A stretch of DNA of 64,000 nt from Phormidium tenue FACHB-886 (GTDB lineage: Bacteria; Cyanobacteriota; Cyanobacteriia; Elainellales; Elainellaceae), in the NCBI RefSeq assembly GCF_014764505.1, contig NZ_JACXWX010000010.1, positions 24,001-88,000 of the forward strand. Reading direction: 5' to 3'. Positions within the stretch are counted from its first letter, which is position 1, and every line of letters begins with the position of its first letter. Below are positions 1 to 7,812 of the stretch, one piece after another. Under the pieces are notes generated by a model. It did no database searches, was not told the origin of the DNA, and was given only the letters and a program-made list of their open reading frames with translations. The translations under genes and the position numbers were made by a program.

Positions 1-1
1 T

Positions 2-73
2 GCGGTAGTAGTGGGAACTGCAATCACGGGCATCGACGCGTTGGTCAAATCTTATTGGGCTGAAATGCAGTGA
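2..73 (+). CDS. C-terminal end of an unrecognised protein (cut by window edge)
   Basis: An open frame enters from the window edge and ends at TGA 71-73, leaving 23 codons. The visible tail is hydrophobic (AVVVGTAITGID) and then ends with a Trp-containing stretch. It lies 48 bases upstream of the CHAT-protease gene on the same strand, so the two may be co-transcribed. The AV-x-VGT string also occurs in the protein encoded just beyond the CHAT gene (1362-1889), hinting that the two small neighbours are related. The family cannot be named from so little sequence. Confidence 0.45.
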   Translation, partial: AVVVGTAITGIDALVKSYWAEMQ

Positions 74-121
74 AGCGACGGAGGAATACAAAGTTAATAC
101 AGACTTAAGAACAAAATATTT

Positions 122-1357
122 ATGAAAACCATCCTAATTTTGGAGTCTAATCCCAGACAGGATCTAGATTTAAACGAAGAAATTCGTGAGTTAACGAGTG
201 TCATAGAGCAGTCCAGAAATGGAGAACAATTTGACGTAAAGATTGCCTTAGCCGTGCGCCCCAAAGATCTACAAAAGCTGCTGCTCAAATATAAGCCACA
301 AATCGTTCATTTCTGTGGACATGGCACTGGCGAACAAGGCTTAGTTCTGCAGAACGATGCAGGACAAGAACAGCGAGTTACCACTGAAGCGCTTTCTGAT
401 TTGTTTGAGCTATTTGCTGAACAAATAGAATGTGTTTTGTTAAACGCCTGCTATTCCGACGTGCAAGCCAACGCGATCGCGCAACATGTTGAGTACGTAG
501 TGGGCATGAAGCAGGAAATCCAAGATGATGCGGCAATTGCTTTTGCAACTGGCTTCTATCAAGCCTTAGCGTATGGAGAATCAATCGAGCGAGCCTACAA
601 ATTTGGCTGCACCGAAGTTCACCTGACAATTTCTGGTGATTCGGCAGTTCGATCGATCGATACCCCGATCCGCAAGCTAGAAGCTATTGATGCTGTCGAA
701 AGAAAGTTAATACCAGAACATTTGCGGCCTGTTCTGACAGCGAAGCGGAGCTTGAAGAAGAGCATCACTAGCTCTGGAATAGATCTAGATCCTTCGCCTT
801 CACCAACCGTAAACACTTCATCGAATCCTAATGCTATACCAAAGCAAGAAGCACATAGGCAATTACAATTAACTCCTACAGATAACTTTCATGCAGCATC
901 AGCAATAGATTACACAAAACTGAAGAACTTGCTTCAAGCCGCGAACTGGAAAGCCGCAGAAGAAGAAACACTGAGCCTGATGCTAAGAGTCGCAAAGCGC
1001 GAACAGAAGGGTTGGCTAGGCGAAGCAGACATCAAAAATTTTCCCTGTGTTGACCTCAGCCAGATCAACGATCTCTGGAGCAGCCACAGCAGCAAGCGAT
1101 TTAGCTTCAGCGTTCAGAAGCAGATTTATTTAGAGTGCGGCAACAAACTTGACGGCAGGCACGACGAAGCTATTTGGCTTAGGTTTGCAGATCAGGTTGG
1201 ATGGCTTAAAGAAGGTAATCTAATATCCTATTCAGAAGTCACTTTTAGTAGCTCTAATCCATTGGGGTATTTCCCTTTCAGAATATACCGAGAGGGTTGT
1301 TTGCAGGTGGGTGCTTGTGCTTGGTGGGTGTTGCGCTTCCTTTCCTGTGGGCTTTAG
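122..1357 (+). CDS. CHAT-domain caspase-like protease fused to a GUN4 domain
   Basis: The 411-residue protein begins with a CHAT (caspase-HetF-associated) peptidase fold. The catalytic pair is visible as His67 in FCGHGTG and Cys110 in LLNACYSD. A low-complexity Ser/Pro linker (about 215-258) leads into a GUN4 domain (about 262-385) with the typical DYxxLxxLL, W-x-x-A-x-x-ET and LGYFPF signatures; GUN4 domains bind tetrapyrroles. CHAT proteases usually cleave a partner in defence, stress or cell-death systems, so a tetrapyrrole- or stress-sensing role is an inference. The last 20 residues are rich in Cys and Trp and do not look like a usual GUN4 end, so a 3' frameshift is possible. Small unknown proteins flank the gene on both sides and are candidate substrates. 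Confidence 0.85.
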   Translation: MKTILILESNPRQDLDLNEEIRELTSVIEQSRNGEQFDVKIALAVRPKDLQKLLLKYKPQIVHFCGHGTGEQGLVLQNDAGQEQRVTTEALSDLFELFAEQIECVLLNACYSDVQANAIAQHVEYVVGMKQEIQDDAAIAFATGFYQALAYGESIERAYKFGCTEVHLTISGDSAVRSIDTPIRKLEAIDAVERKLIPEHLRPVLTAKRSLKKSITSSGIDLDPSPSPTVNTSSNPNAIPKQEAHRQLQLTPTDNFHAASAIDYTKLKNLLQAANWKAAEEETLSLMLRVAKREQKGWLGEADIKNFPCVDLSQINDLWSSHSSKRFSFSVQKQIYLECGNKLDGRHDEAIWLRFADQVGWLKEGNLISYSEVTFSSSNPLGYFPFRIYREGCLQVGACAWWVLRFLSCGL

Positions 1358-1361
1358 CCTG

Positions 1362-1889
1362 CTAACTTGCCGGGGTTTCGGGAGCCGTAGATGAACTTTC
1401 AGCAGATGAACTTTCAGCGATCGCAGTTGCCCCAGCGTCCAAACCCGCCTTCCAGTTTTCGCAAATCAAATCCGATGTTCCTTTGGCAGCTTTTTTGACC
1501 AGCAGCGTCCCCACCATGACGGCGATCGACTGCGGCAACCCCAAACTGCCCACCAGCACAGGTGTCAACAGCCCCGTCATCTTTGCTGCTGCCTCAGCCG
1601 ATTTTTGGCTCATCAGCTTGTCTAGCTCAGCCGCCAATTCGCTATTACCGCCGATCGGCGAACACAAAATTTTGTAAGCTTGAGCGCTGGCAGGGGCAAA
1701 AATATTTTTGCCTGCGTTCAGCAAGTCATCAAACGCACCCCGGGGCACCGGAATCTCTTCGGAGAGAGATTCAAGTGACGCCGCGTCAGGATTGTTCTCA
1801 ATTTCTTGGTCTCTTACCCCAATTTGCGCCAGCAGCTCATCCTCATCAAGGGCTAGCAGCCCTTCGGCAACCGCTTCAACTTCTGCCAT
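1362..1889 (-). CDS. Unrecognised 175-residue protein next to the CHAT protease
   Basis: I do not recognise the family. The N-terminal half is acidic (ALDEDELLAQIG). A hydrophobic stretch lies at about residues 104-133 (TGLLTPVLVGSLGLPQSIAV region), followed by a short basic/Trp-containing part and a Ser/Ala/Glu-rich tail. A good ribosome binding site (GGGAG) precedes the ATG. The gene converges on the CHAT-GUN4 gene with only four bases between the stop codons. The hydrophobic segment shares AV-x-VGT with the C-terminus encoded at 2-73. Its small size, amphipathic make-up and position beside a caspase-like protease make it a candidate substrate or effector, but this is conjecture. Confidence 0.6.
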   Translation of the reverse strand: MAEVEAVAEGLLALDEDELLAQIGVRDQEIENNPDAASLESLSEEIPVPRGAFDDLLNAGKNIFAPASAQAYKILCSPIGGNSELAAELDKLMSQKSAEAAAKMTGLLTPVLVGSLGLPQSIAVMVGTLLVKKAAKGTSDLICENWKAGLDAGATAIAESSSAESSSTAPETPAS

Positions 1890-1895
1890 CTTTCT

Positions 1896-1915
1896 GACTC
1901 CCTAAGACTCCCTAA
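1896..1915. repeat. 10-bp tandem duplication upstream of the 1362-1889 gene
   Basis: GACTCCCTAA occurs twice head-to-tail (1896-1905 and 1906-1915), followed by a third partial GACTT. It lies in the leader of the minus-strand gene and duplicates its GGGAG ribosome-binding-like motif. Confidence 0.8.
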
Positions 1916-2057
1916 GACTTACGCCTCTGCATTATACCGATCGGCAAGCACCAGAAAAATAAACAAAAGCCAACAAATCTAGCCCTCAGCAGGGCAGCAG
2001 ATTGATGTAAATCGAACTGGCTACATCCGATTTAAAGTCCACTGCCCTAGCAGTTTG

Positions 2058-3947
2058 CTACGATCGCAGCTGCTTTTGCATCTCCTCAGCATACTGGTCA
2101 GCATTCAGCCCGACCAGCAAATGCAGACGGTGATCCGGCAGCTTCATCACCCCCTGAACGCCGCTCGCCTTCAGCGCAGCTTCATTGACCGCGCTGTCAT
2201 CCGCCACTTCCACCCGTAGCCGTGTCAGGGCAGCAGGCTGCACGTTCAGAATATTGGCAGATCCACCCAGTGCGGCGATCGCGTCCTTGATTTTGCGGGC
2301 GGCTTCTGGATCACGCTGCACAACGGTTGAAGGAGCTGGCTTCGAATCTCGCTCTGAGACTGGCTCTGAGGAGGCAGGAGCCGAAACCGCTACTGGAGCC
2401 GTAGCACCCGTTCCGTTGCCAGTCGCGGCAGCAATTTCAGCCGCATTATCTTCAGGGACTTCTTCCAGATCGGCCCCTGTACTGCTTAGGTAGGTCAGCA
2501 TATCGGTTTTCAAGTTTTCCGATCGGGGACCAAAGATCGCCTGCGCATTGTTGCCCACTTCCAATACACCCGATGCCCCCAACTCCTTCAGACGAGCTTT
2601 GTTTACCTTCTTAATATCATTCACGCTAATTCGCAGCCGCGTGATACAGGCATCCAGCGTTTGGATGTTTTGGCGACCGCCAAACGCTTTTACCAGCTCC
2701 CGTGACATATCCGATGTATTCGTTGTGCTGCTGGTTTCAGCTATACCTTCGTCATCTTCTCGTCCGGGTGTCTTGAGGTTAAACCGTTTAATCGCAAAGC
2801 GGAAGGCAAAGTAGTACAGCGCAAAGAACAAAGGACCGAACGCCAAAATCAGCCACGATTTTGTACCCAGGCTATTGAACAGAAAGAAATCAATGAAACC
2901 ATGGGAGAACGTAAAGCCCATCTTGCCGCCCAGAATTTGAAACAGCCAGTCACAAAATCCGGCAATAAAAGCGTGAACCACATAGAGAGCAGGTGCAACA
3001 AACAAAAACGAAAACTCGATCGGCTCAGTAATCCCTGTGAGAAACGATGTGAAGGCGGCCGACACCATCAAACCGCCCACCCGTGCTCGGTTCTTAGGAT
3101 AGGCTGCATGCCACATGGCGATCGCTGCCCCCGGTAGCCCAAACATCTTGAACCAGTACGCACCGCCCAAAATACCTGCCGTAGGATCGCCCGCAAAAAA
3201 GCGGTTGATATCCCCCCGCACCACTTTGCCCGCCGCATCGGTAAACGACCCGATCTCAAAGAAGAAAGGCACGTTCCAGATATGATGCAAGCCAAACGGC
3301 AGCAGCGATCGCTCTACCACGCCATAGAGTGCAGCCGTCAGCGGCACATTATCCCCTGAAGCAGCAGAATTCGCTGCCGTCTGAATTACCCTACCGATCG
3401 GCGGCCAGATCACGCTCATAATCAGCGCGACCCCAATTGCGGCAAACGAAGTAACGATCGGCACAAACCGCTTACCCGCAAAAAAGCCAAGATACTGGGG
3501 CAGCTGAATCCGAAAATACTTGTTGAACAAATAAGCCGCCACGCAGCCCATAATCAAGCCGCCAAATACCCCCGTATCCAGCGAAGGAATCCCCATCACG
3601 GGCTTGAGGCTATCTGCTGGAACGCCCCATAGCGTCACCGATGCCCCGCCCAGCGCCGCCACAAAGACCGCAAAGCCAACGGTCGCCGCCAGCGCCGAAA
3701 CCCCATCATTTCCGGTAAAGCCGATCGCTACCGATACCGCAAAGATCAGCGGCAAGTTACTAAAAATAGCGTCGCCCGATCGCTTCATAATTTCTGCTAG
3801 AAACGCCGGCATCCAAAAAAACGTTTCTGGCTTACTAAACTTGGCGCTGCCCAAACCTAGCAATAATCCCGCGATCGGCAACACCGAGACCGGCAACATC
3901 AAGGACTTACCCATCTGTTGCAGCAAAGCAAACGATTTCTTCCACAT
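2058..3947 (-). CDS. ptsG: PTS glucose-type permease EIICB with an extra EIIB-like domain
   Basis: This inner-membrane sugar permease takes up and phosphorylates glucose. Residues 1-395 form the EIIC domain and closely follow what I recall of enterobacterial PtsG, including KSLMLPVSVLPIAGLLLG, PFGLHHIWNVP and the LTGITEPIEF loop. An EIIB domain follows (about 415-490) with the phosphorylated Cys434 in LDACITRLR. A third region (about 549-627) is a second EIIB-like fold in which Ala573 replaces the Cys (PAALTRLR), after an Ala/Pro-rich linker. At 629 residues it is longer than the usual PtsG of about 477. It lies 34 bases downstream of the EIIA-HPr-EI gene, so one transcript can supply the whole phosphorelay. 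Sugar PTS genes are rare in cyanobacteria, and acquisition by transfer is likely. Confidence 0.93.
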   Translation of the reverse strand: MWKKSFALLQQMGKSLMLPVSVLPIAGLLLGLGSAKFSKPETFFWMPAFLAEIMKRSGDAIFSNLPLIFAVSVAIGFTGNDGVSALAATVGFAVFVAALGGASVTLWGVPADSLKPVMGIPSLDTGVFGGLIMGCVAAYLFNKYFRIQLPQYLGFFAGKRFVPIVTSFAAIGVALIMSVIWPPIGRVIQTAANSAASGDNVPLTAALYGVVERSLLPFGLHHIWNVPFFFEIGSFTDAAGKVVRGDINRFFAGDPTAGILGGAYWFKMFGLPGAAIAMWHAAYPKNRARVGGLMVSAAFTSFLTGITEPIEFSFLFVAPALYVVHAFIAGFCDWLFQILGGKMGFTFSHGFIDFFLFNSLGTKSWLILAFGPLFFALYYFAFRFAIKRFNLKTPGREDDEGIAETSSTTNTSDMSRELVKAFGGRQNIQTLDACITRLRISVNDIKKVNKARLKELGASGVLEVGNNAQAIFGPRSENLKTDMLTYLSSTGADLEEVPEDNAAEIAAATGNGTGATAPVAVSAPASSEPVSERDSKPAPSTVVQRDPEAARKIKDAIAALGGSANILNVQPAALTRLRVEVADDSAVNEAALKASGVQGVMKLPDHRLHLLVGLNADQYAEEMQKQLRS

Positions 3948-3981
3948 AGTGTTTAGTGTTTATGACAGATTGAGTTGAGGG

Positions 3982-6564
3982 TTAGTCTTCTTGTGGTGAG
4001 TAGAGCGATCGCACTTCTGCGGCTGTGTTGCAGGCGATTGCTCTGGCAGCTAGCTCTCGACACTGCGCCAAGCTGAGTTCACGCACCTGCGCCTTAACAC
4101 TGGGAATAGTGGGAACGCTGACGCTGAGCTCCTTCACGCCCAAGCCGATCAGCAGCGGCACGGCATGTGGATCGCTGGCAATGCCGCCGCAAACTCCCGT
4201 CCATTTGCCCTGTTGATTGGCTGCCGCTGCCGCCATCCCAATCAGCTTCAGCACAGCCGGATTCAAGCCATCGCAGAAGGGCGCGAGTTTCGGATGTCCC
4301 CGATCCATTGCCAAGGTGTATTGGGTCAAGTCGTTCGTGCCGACCGAGAAGAAATCTACCTCTTTGGCAAACTGCTCCGCCATGACGGCAGTCGCCGGAA
4401 TCTCGACCATAATTCCCACTCCAACGGGCGCAACACCTAGCTTCTGGCGTTCCTCTTCCACAACCGCTTTCGCAAGGCGAAATTCCTCCAGCGTGGCAAT
4501 CATCGGAAACATAATCTTGACGTTGCCAAACGTGGATGCCTTGAGAATGGCCCGGACTTGCGTTCGCAAAATCTCCGGGCGATCGAGCCCAATCCGAATG
4601 CCGCGTTCTCCCAAAAATGGATTCTCTTCATGGGGCATCGGCAGATAAGGCAAGGGCTTATCGCCGCCCACGTCCAGCGTCCGAATAATCAGCGGACGAT
4701 CGCCCATCGCCTTAGCAATGTCCGTGTAAATCTGCGCCTGCTCTGCCTCAGACGGTGCATCTGCCCGATCGAGAAAGATAAACTCCGATCGCAATAGCCC
4801 CACACCTTCTGTGCCCAGCTCGATCGCCTTTTGCGCCTCTGCAAGGCTGCCAATATTCGCCACAATCTCCATCGCCTGCCCATCTGTCGTTACAGCAGGC
4901 TGATGCGTAACACTGAGTTCTCGTTCCCGTCTTGCCTTCAGCCGAACTTGCCGCTGCCGCACCTGCTCCATTTCCGTCGGGTCAGGATTAACGCGCAGTG
5001 CGCCTTTGCTGCCATCTAAAATCACTGGGGTTCCATTGGGTAAGTCCAGCACACGGGGTTCAGTGCCAGCGATCGCGGGCAGATCCATTGCTCGTGCCAA
5101 AATCGACACATGCGAAGTGGCGCCGCCGCCCACGGTACAAAAGCCCAGCACTCGCCCCCGATCCATCGTTGCCGTATCAGAAGGCGACAAATCTTCTGCC
5201 ACCAGAATGGCATTCGGCGGATACTCGATCGCCTCCGCCACGGTACCCGTAAGAACTCGCAGCACCCGACCGCCCACATCCCGCAGATCGTTTGCTCTTG
5301 CCGCCAGCAGTTCGTTTTTAAGCTGTGCTAGCTGCTCTGCCTGCCCGGTATAAGCCTGCTTCCAAGCAAACGCTGCACTTTTGCCTCTGTCAATCGCGCT
5401 GATTGCCGCATCAAACAGCTCCGGGTCTTCCAGTAGCTCCTGATGCGCTGCAAAAATTGCCGCCTTACCCGCATCTGCCTGTCCCTGCACTTTGGCTCTT
5501 AGAGCCTCTATTTCTAGCCGCGCTTGGGCGATCGCCTTTTCCAACTGCTGCCGCTCTTGGCTAGGATTTTGCGCCGTTTCTGCCACGCTAATGTCCTGAT
5601 GGGCGATCCGATACACATTGCCCACTGCCACACCCGGAGATGCCGCCACACCCAAAATCAGATTCGGATCAGTTGAGCGGGGACGCGGTGCCGGAGCCGC
5701 CACTTCCGATACGGCAACGCTCGCTGGAGCCGCAATCGGCTTTGAGCCTGCTTCCCCCAATCCCGACCGAATCGCTTCCGTCAGTTCAGCAATCGCTGCG
5801 TTAGCATCTTCACCCGTGGCAGTCAGATAAACTGTACTTCCCCGCTCCACCTGCAGGCTCATCACGCTCACCACACTCCGGACATTTGCCTGCTTGTCGC
5901 CCAGCTTGATCCGAATGTCTGATTGATATTTTTTAGCTAAATTTGCCAGCACCGCCGCCGGACGAGCGTGCAGCCCCGTAGGATTGGGAATGGCGATCGC
6001 CTCTGAAGTCACGGCTCGGGCAACCGAGCCACCGTTCGCTTGAACTGTATTGACTGACTGTCCGCCCACTGGCTGTGCACCCGCCAGCCTCAGCTCCAGC
6101 GCCACATCCTGCCCTGCTATCACATCTCCTGTCTGTGGTGCAAACTGCCCCACCACCTCGCCATTCGTAATTACAATCTGCGTTAACAGACTGCGGGCGT
6201 GAGTGGCAACATAATCTGCATCAAACTCGATCAGCGGATCGCCCGCCCGGACGCGATCGCCCACCCGCACCTGCGCCTCAAACCCTTCACCGCGCAGCAT
6301 GACGGTATCTAGCCCAATGTGAATCAGCACTTCCACGCCTTCTGGTGATCGAACCGTCACGGCATGGCGAGACGGATGCAGCTGAATGACCTCTCCATCG
6401 CAAGGAGCCACCAGCGTTTGGCTGATTGGGTCAATTGATACGCCATCCCCCACCATTTTCTCGGCAAACACCGGATCGGGCACATTCTCAATATTGACTA
6501 GCCGTCCCGATAGGGGGGCAACCAGCGCAAGACTCGCTTTTGCTGGCGTAGCAATGTACGTCAT
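3982..6564 (-). CDS. PTS multiphosphoryl transfer protein (EIIA-Glc / HPr / enzyme I fusion)
   Basis: This cytoplasmic protein carries the whole soluble phosphorelay from PEP to the sugar permease. Residues 8-160 are an EIIA of the glucose (Crr) type with His67 and the phospho-accepting His82 in VLIHIGLDTV. Residues 187-268 are HPr with His199 in PTGLHARPA. From about 302 to the end is enzyme I, with the phospho-His485 in GGATSHVSILARAMD and the PEP-binding barrel motifs GLLRSEF, LDVGGDKP, MVEIPA and TGVCGGIASD. It resembles NagF-type fusions by domain order, but the partner is PtsG-like. At 860 residues all active histidines are present, so it should work. It is the first gene of the two-gene PTS operon; no linked regulator is visible. 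Confidence 0.95.
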   Translation of the reverse strand: MTYIATPAKASLALVAPLSGRLVNIENVPDPVFAEKMVGDGVSIDPISQTLVAPCDGEVIQLHPSRHAVTVRSPEGVEVLIHIGLDTVMLRGEGFEAQVRVGDRVRAGDPLIEFDADYVATHARSLLTQIVITNGEVVGQFAPQTGDVIAGQDVALELRLAGAQPVGGQSVNTVQANGGSVARAVTSEAIAIPNPTGLHARPAAVLANLAKKYQSDIRIKLGDKQANVRSVVSVMSLQVERGSTVYLTATGEDANAAIAELTEAIRSGLGEAGSKPIAAPASVAVSEVAAPAPRPRSTDPNLILGVAASPGVAVGNVYRIAHQDISVAETAQNPSQERQQLEKAIAQARLEIEALRAKVQGQADAGKAAIFAAHQELLEDPELFDAAISAIDRGKSAAFAWKQAYTGQAEQLAQLKNELLAARANDLRDVGGRVLRVLTGTVAEAIEYPPNAILVAEDLSPSDTATMDRGRVLGFCTVGGGATSHVSILARAMDLPAIAGTEPRVLDLPNGTPVILDGSKGALRVNPDPTEMEQVRQRQVRLKARRERELSVTHQPAVTTDGQAMEIVANIGSLAEAQKAIELGTEGVGLLRSEFIFLDRADAPSEAEQAQIYTDIAKAMGDRPLIIRTLDVGGDKPLPYLPMPHEENPFLGERGIRIGLDRPEILRTQVRAILKASTFGNVKIMFPMIATLEEFRLAKAVVEEERQKLGVAPVGVGIMVEIPATAVMAEQFAKEVDFFSVGTNDLTQYTLAMDRGHPKLAPFCDGLNPAVLKLIGMAAAAANQQGKWTGVCGGIASDPHAVPLLIGLGVKELSVSVPTIPSVKAQVRELSLAQCRELAARAIACNTAAEVRSLYSPQED

Positions 6565-6760
6565 GATGGTCTCCTGATTTTTCTTTTAGATCAATTCTTA
6601 AAATGAGCAGTCATGTAGCTTGCAAAAAACACTGCATCTCTTTAACTTTTTCATTTGCGTTTTAACGGCAAAACAACGTTCCTCAATTCATCTCCTTCTT
6701 CGCAAAAATTTATTAAAATTTATGTAGCGCCATTTGTTCAATTGCTGAATTTTTTCTGAT

Positions 6761-7045
6761 ATGCCGCTGTGTCAACTTTGCGATCGCAACTTGCCTACCC
6801 TCACTGAACACCACTTGATTCCACGCCAGAAAACCAAACGCAAGCACCTCAAGCCCAGTCCCACGATTAGCATTTGCTCTGCCTGCCATCGTCAAATTCA
6901 CACGTTGCATGACAACACACATCTAGCTAAAGAACTAAACTCGCTAGAAGCCCTCAAAGTCGATCCACAATTGCAAAGATTTATTGCCTGGGTCAAAAAG
7001 CAAGACCCACACAAAAAAGTCCAAGTTCGCTCCAAAAATTACTAA
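6761..7045 (+). CDS. Small HNH-like zinc protein
   Basis: The 94-residue protein has a CxxC pair at residues 4-7, an EHHLIPR motif at 16-22, and a second CxxCHRQIH motif near residue 40. This is the pattern of small HNH-type (His-Me finger) proteins with a structural zinc; such proteins are usually annotated as HNH endonucleases. The rest is basic and contains the SLEALK and FIAWVKK helices common to the cyanobacterial members. It diverges from the PTS operon and has no clear partner. Nuclease activity is inferred from the motif only. Confidence 0.8.
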   Translation: MPLCQLCDRNLPTLTEHHLIPRQKTKRKHLKPSPTISICSACHRQIHTLHDNTHLAKELNSLEALKVDPQLQRFIAWVKKQDPHKKVQVRSKNY

Positions 7046-7278
7046 GTTAGACGGCCCCAAACTGAAAAAGCCAATATTGTTTCAGCGGCAGCGAACCTTA
7101 AGCACCGATATCTACAGGGTTGCCGAACGCAAGACTTCAGACAGGCTGACAGCTTGCTGAACCACCGACTCAAGCGCCAGAAATTCGGATTGGCTACGCG
7201 ACGGGCGATTGGTGATAGGAACCCGTCACAGTGTGGATTCCCCAGTCGTTTTTCGGTGTGGCTAAAGACTGCAACAAG

Positions 7279-7812
7279 CTAAGCCAACCGCAGGCTATTG
7301 CACTTCTGCAAAAATGAATTGCCCTTGCTTGCCGCATCCGGATTTTGCAGATGGGCAGGCGTGTGGCGCACAACCCCCTCAAACAAATCCGTCAAGCCGT
7401 AGGGTGTGAAAAACTGCCAATTCCCCTGCCGATCGACCCGCACCCCCACCGCTGTTGCCGTGTGCAGCCAATCGGATACGCCATCTTCCACACTGCTGTA
7501 GGGGCACCGACCCGCACGCCAGCGGGCAAAGCTAGCTTGATTCTTCACATCAAACTTGTAAGCTGGAAACTGCTGCGTTAGCCTATCTTTCGCCGCTAGC
7601 TCTTGCTCTCGCCCCCCAGCGGCATCAAAAAACGCCACATCAAAATCGTTGATCACTAGCCCACAGTTGCTAAACAGCGATCGCCAAACTGTATTCCGCA
7701 CTGCGCCACCCGCCAACCACCAATCCGGCAGGCTGAGCTGAGCGATCGCAGGCAGTACTTCCCCCACCGGCGAAGCCGCCAAAATCTGTTTGAGCTGCTC
7801 AGTCCGCTCCAT
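7279..7812 (-). CDS. Nucleotidyltransferase-family protein (COG3575 / NTP_transf_6 type)
   Basis: The 177-residue protein has the nucleotidyltransferase-fold motif GGAVRNTVW followed by the DxD element in NDFDVAFFD. It then carries RCPYSSVEDGVSDWLHTATAVGVR and TPYGLTDLFEGVVR, which match the COG3575 family of unknown-substrate nucleotidyltransferases. The C-terminus aligns without gaps to the usual family end, so it looks complete. The start codon lies inside the 3' end of the upstream histidine-kinase gene (14-base overlap), implying translational coupling. No substrate is known for the family. Confidence 0.8.
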   Translation of the reverse strand: MERTEQLKQILAASPVGEVLPAIAQLSLPDWWLAGGAVRNTVWRSLFSNCGLVINDFDVAFFDAAGGREQELAAKDRLTQQFPAYKFDVKNQASFARWRAGRCPYSSVEDGVSDWLHTATAVGVRVDRQGNWQFFTPYGLTDLFEGVVRHTPAHLQNPDAASKGNSFLQKCNSLRLA

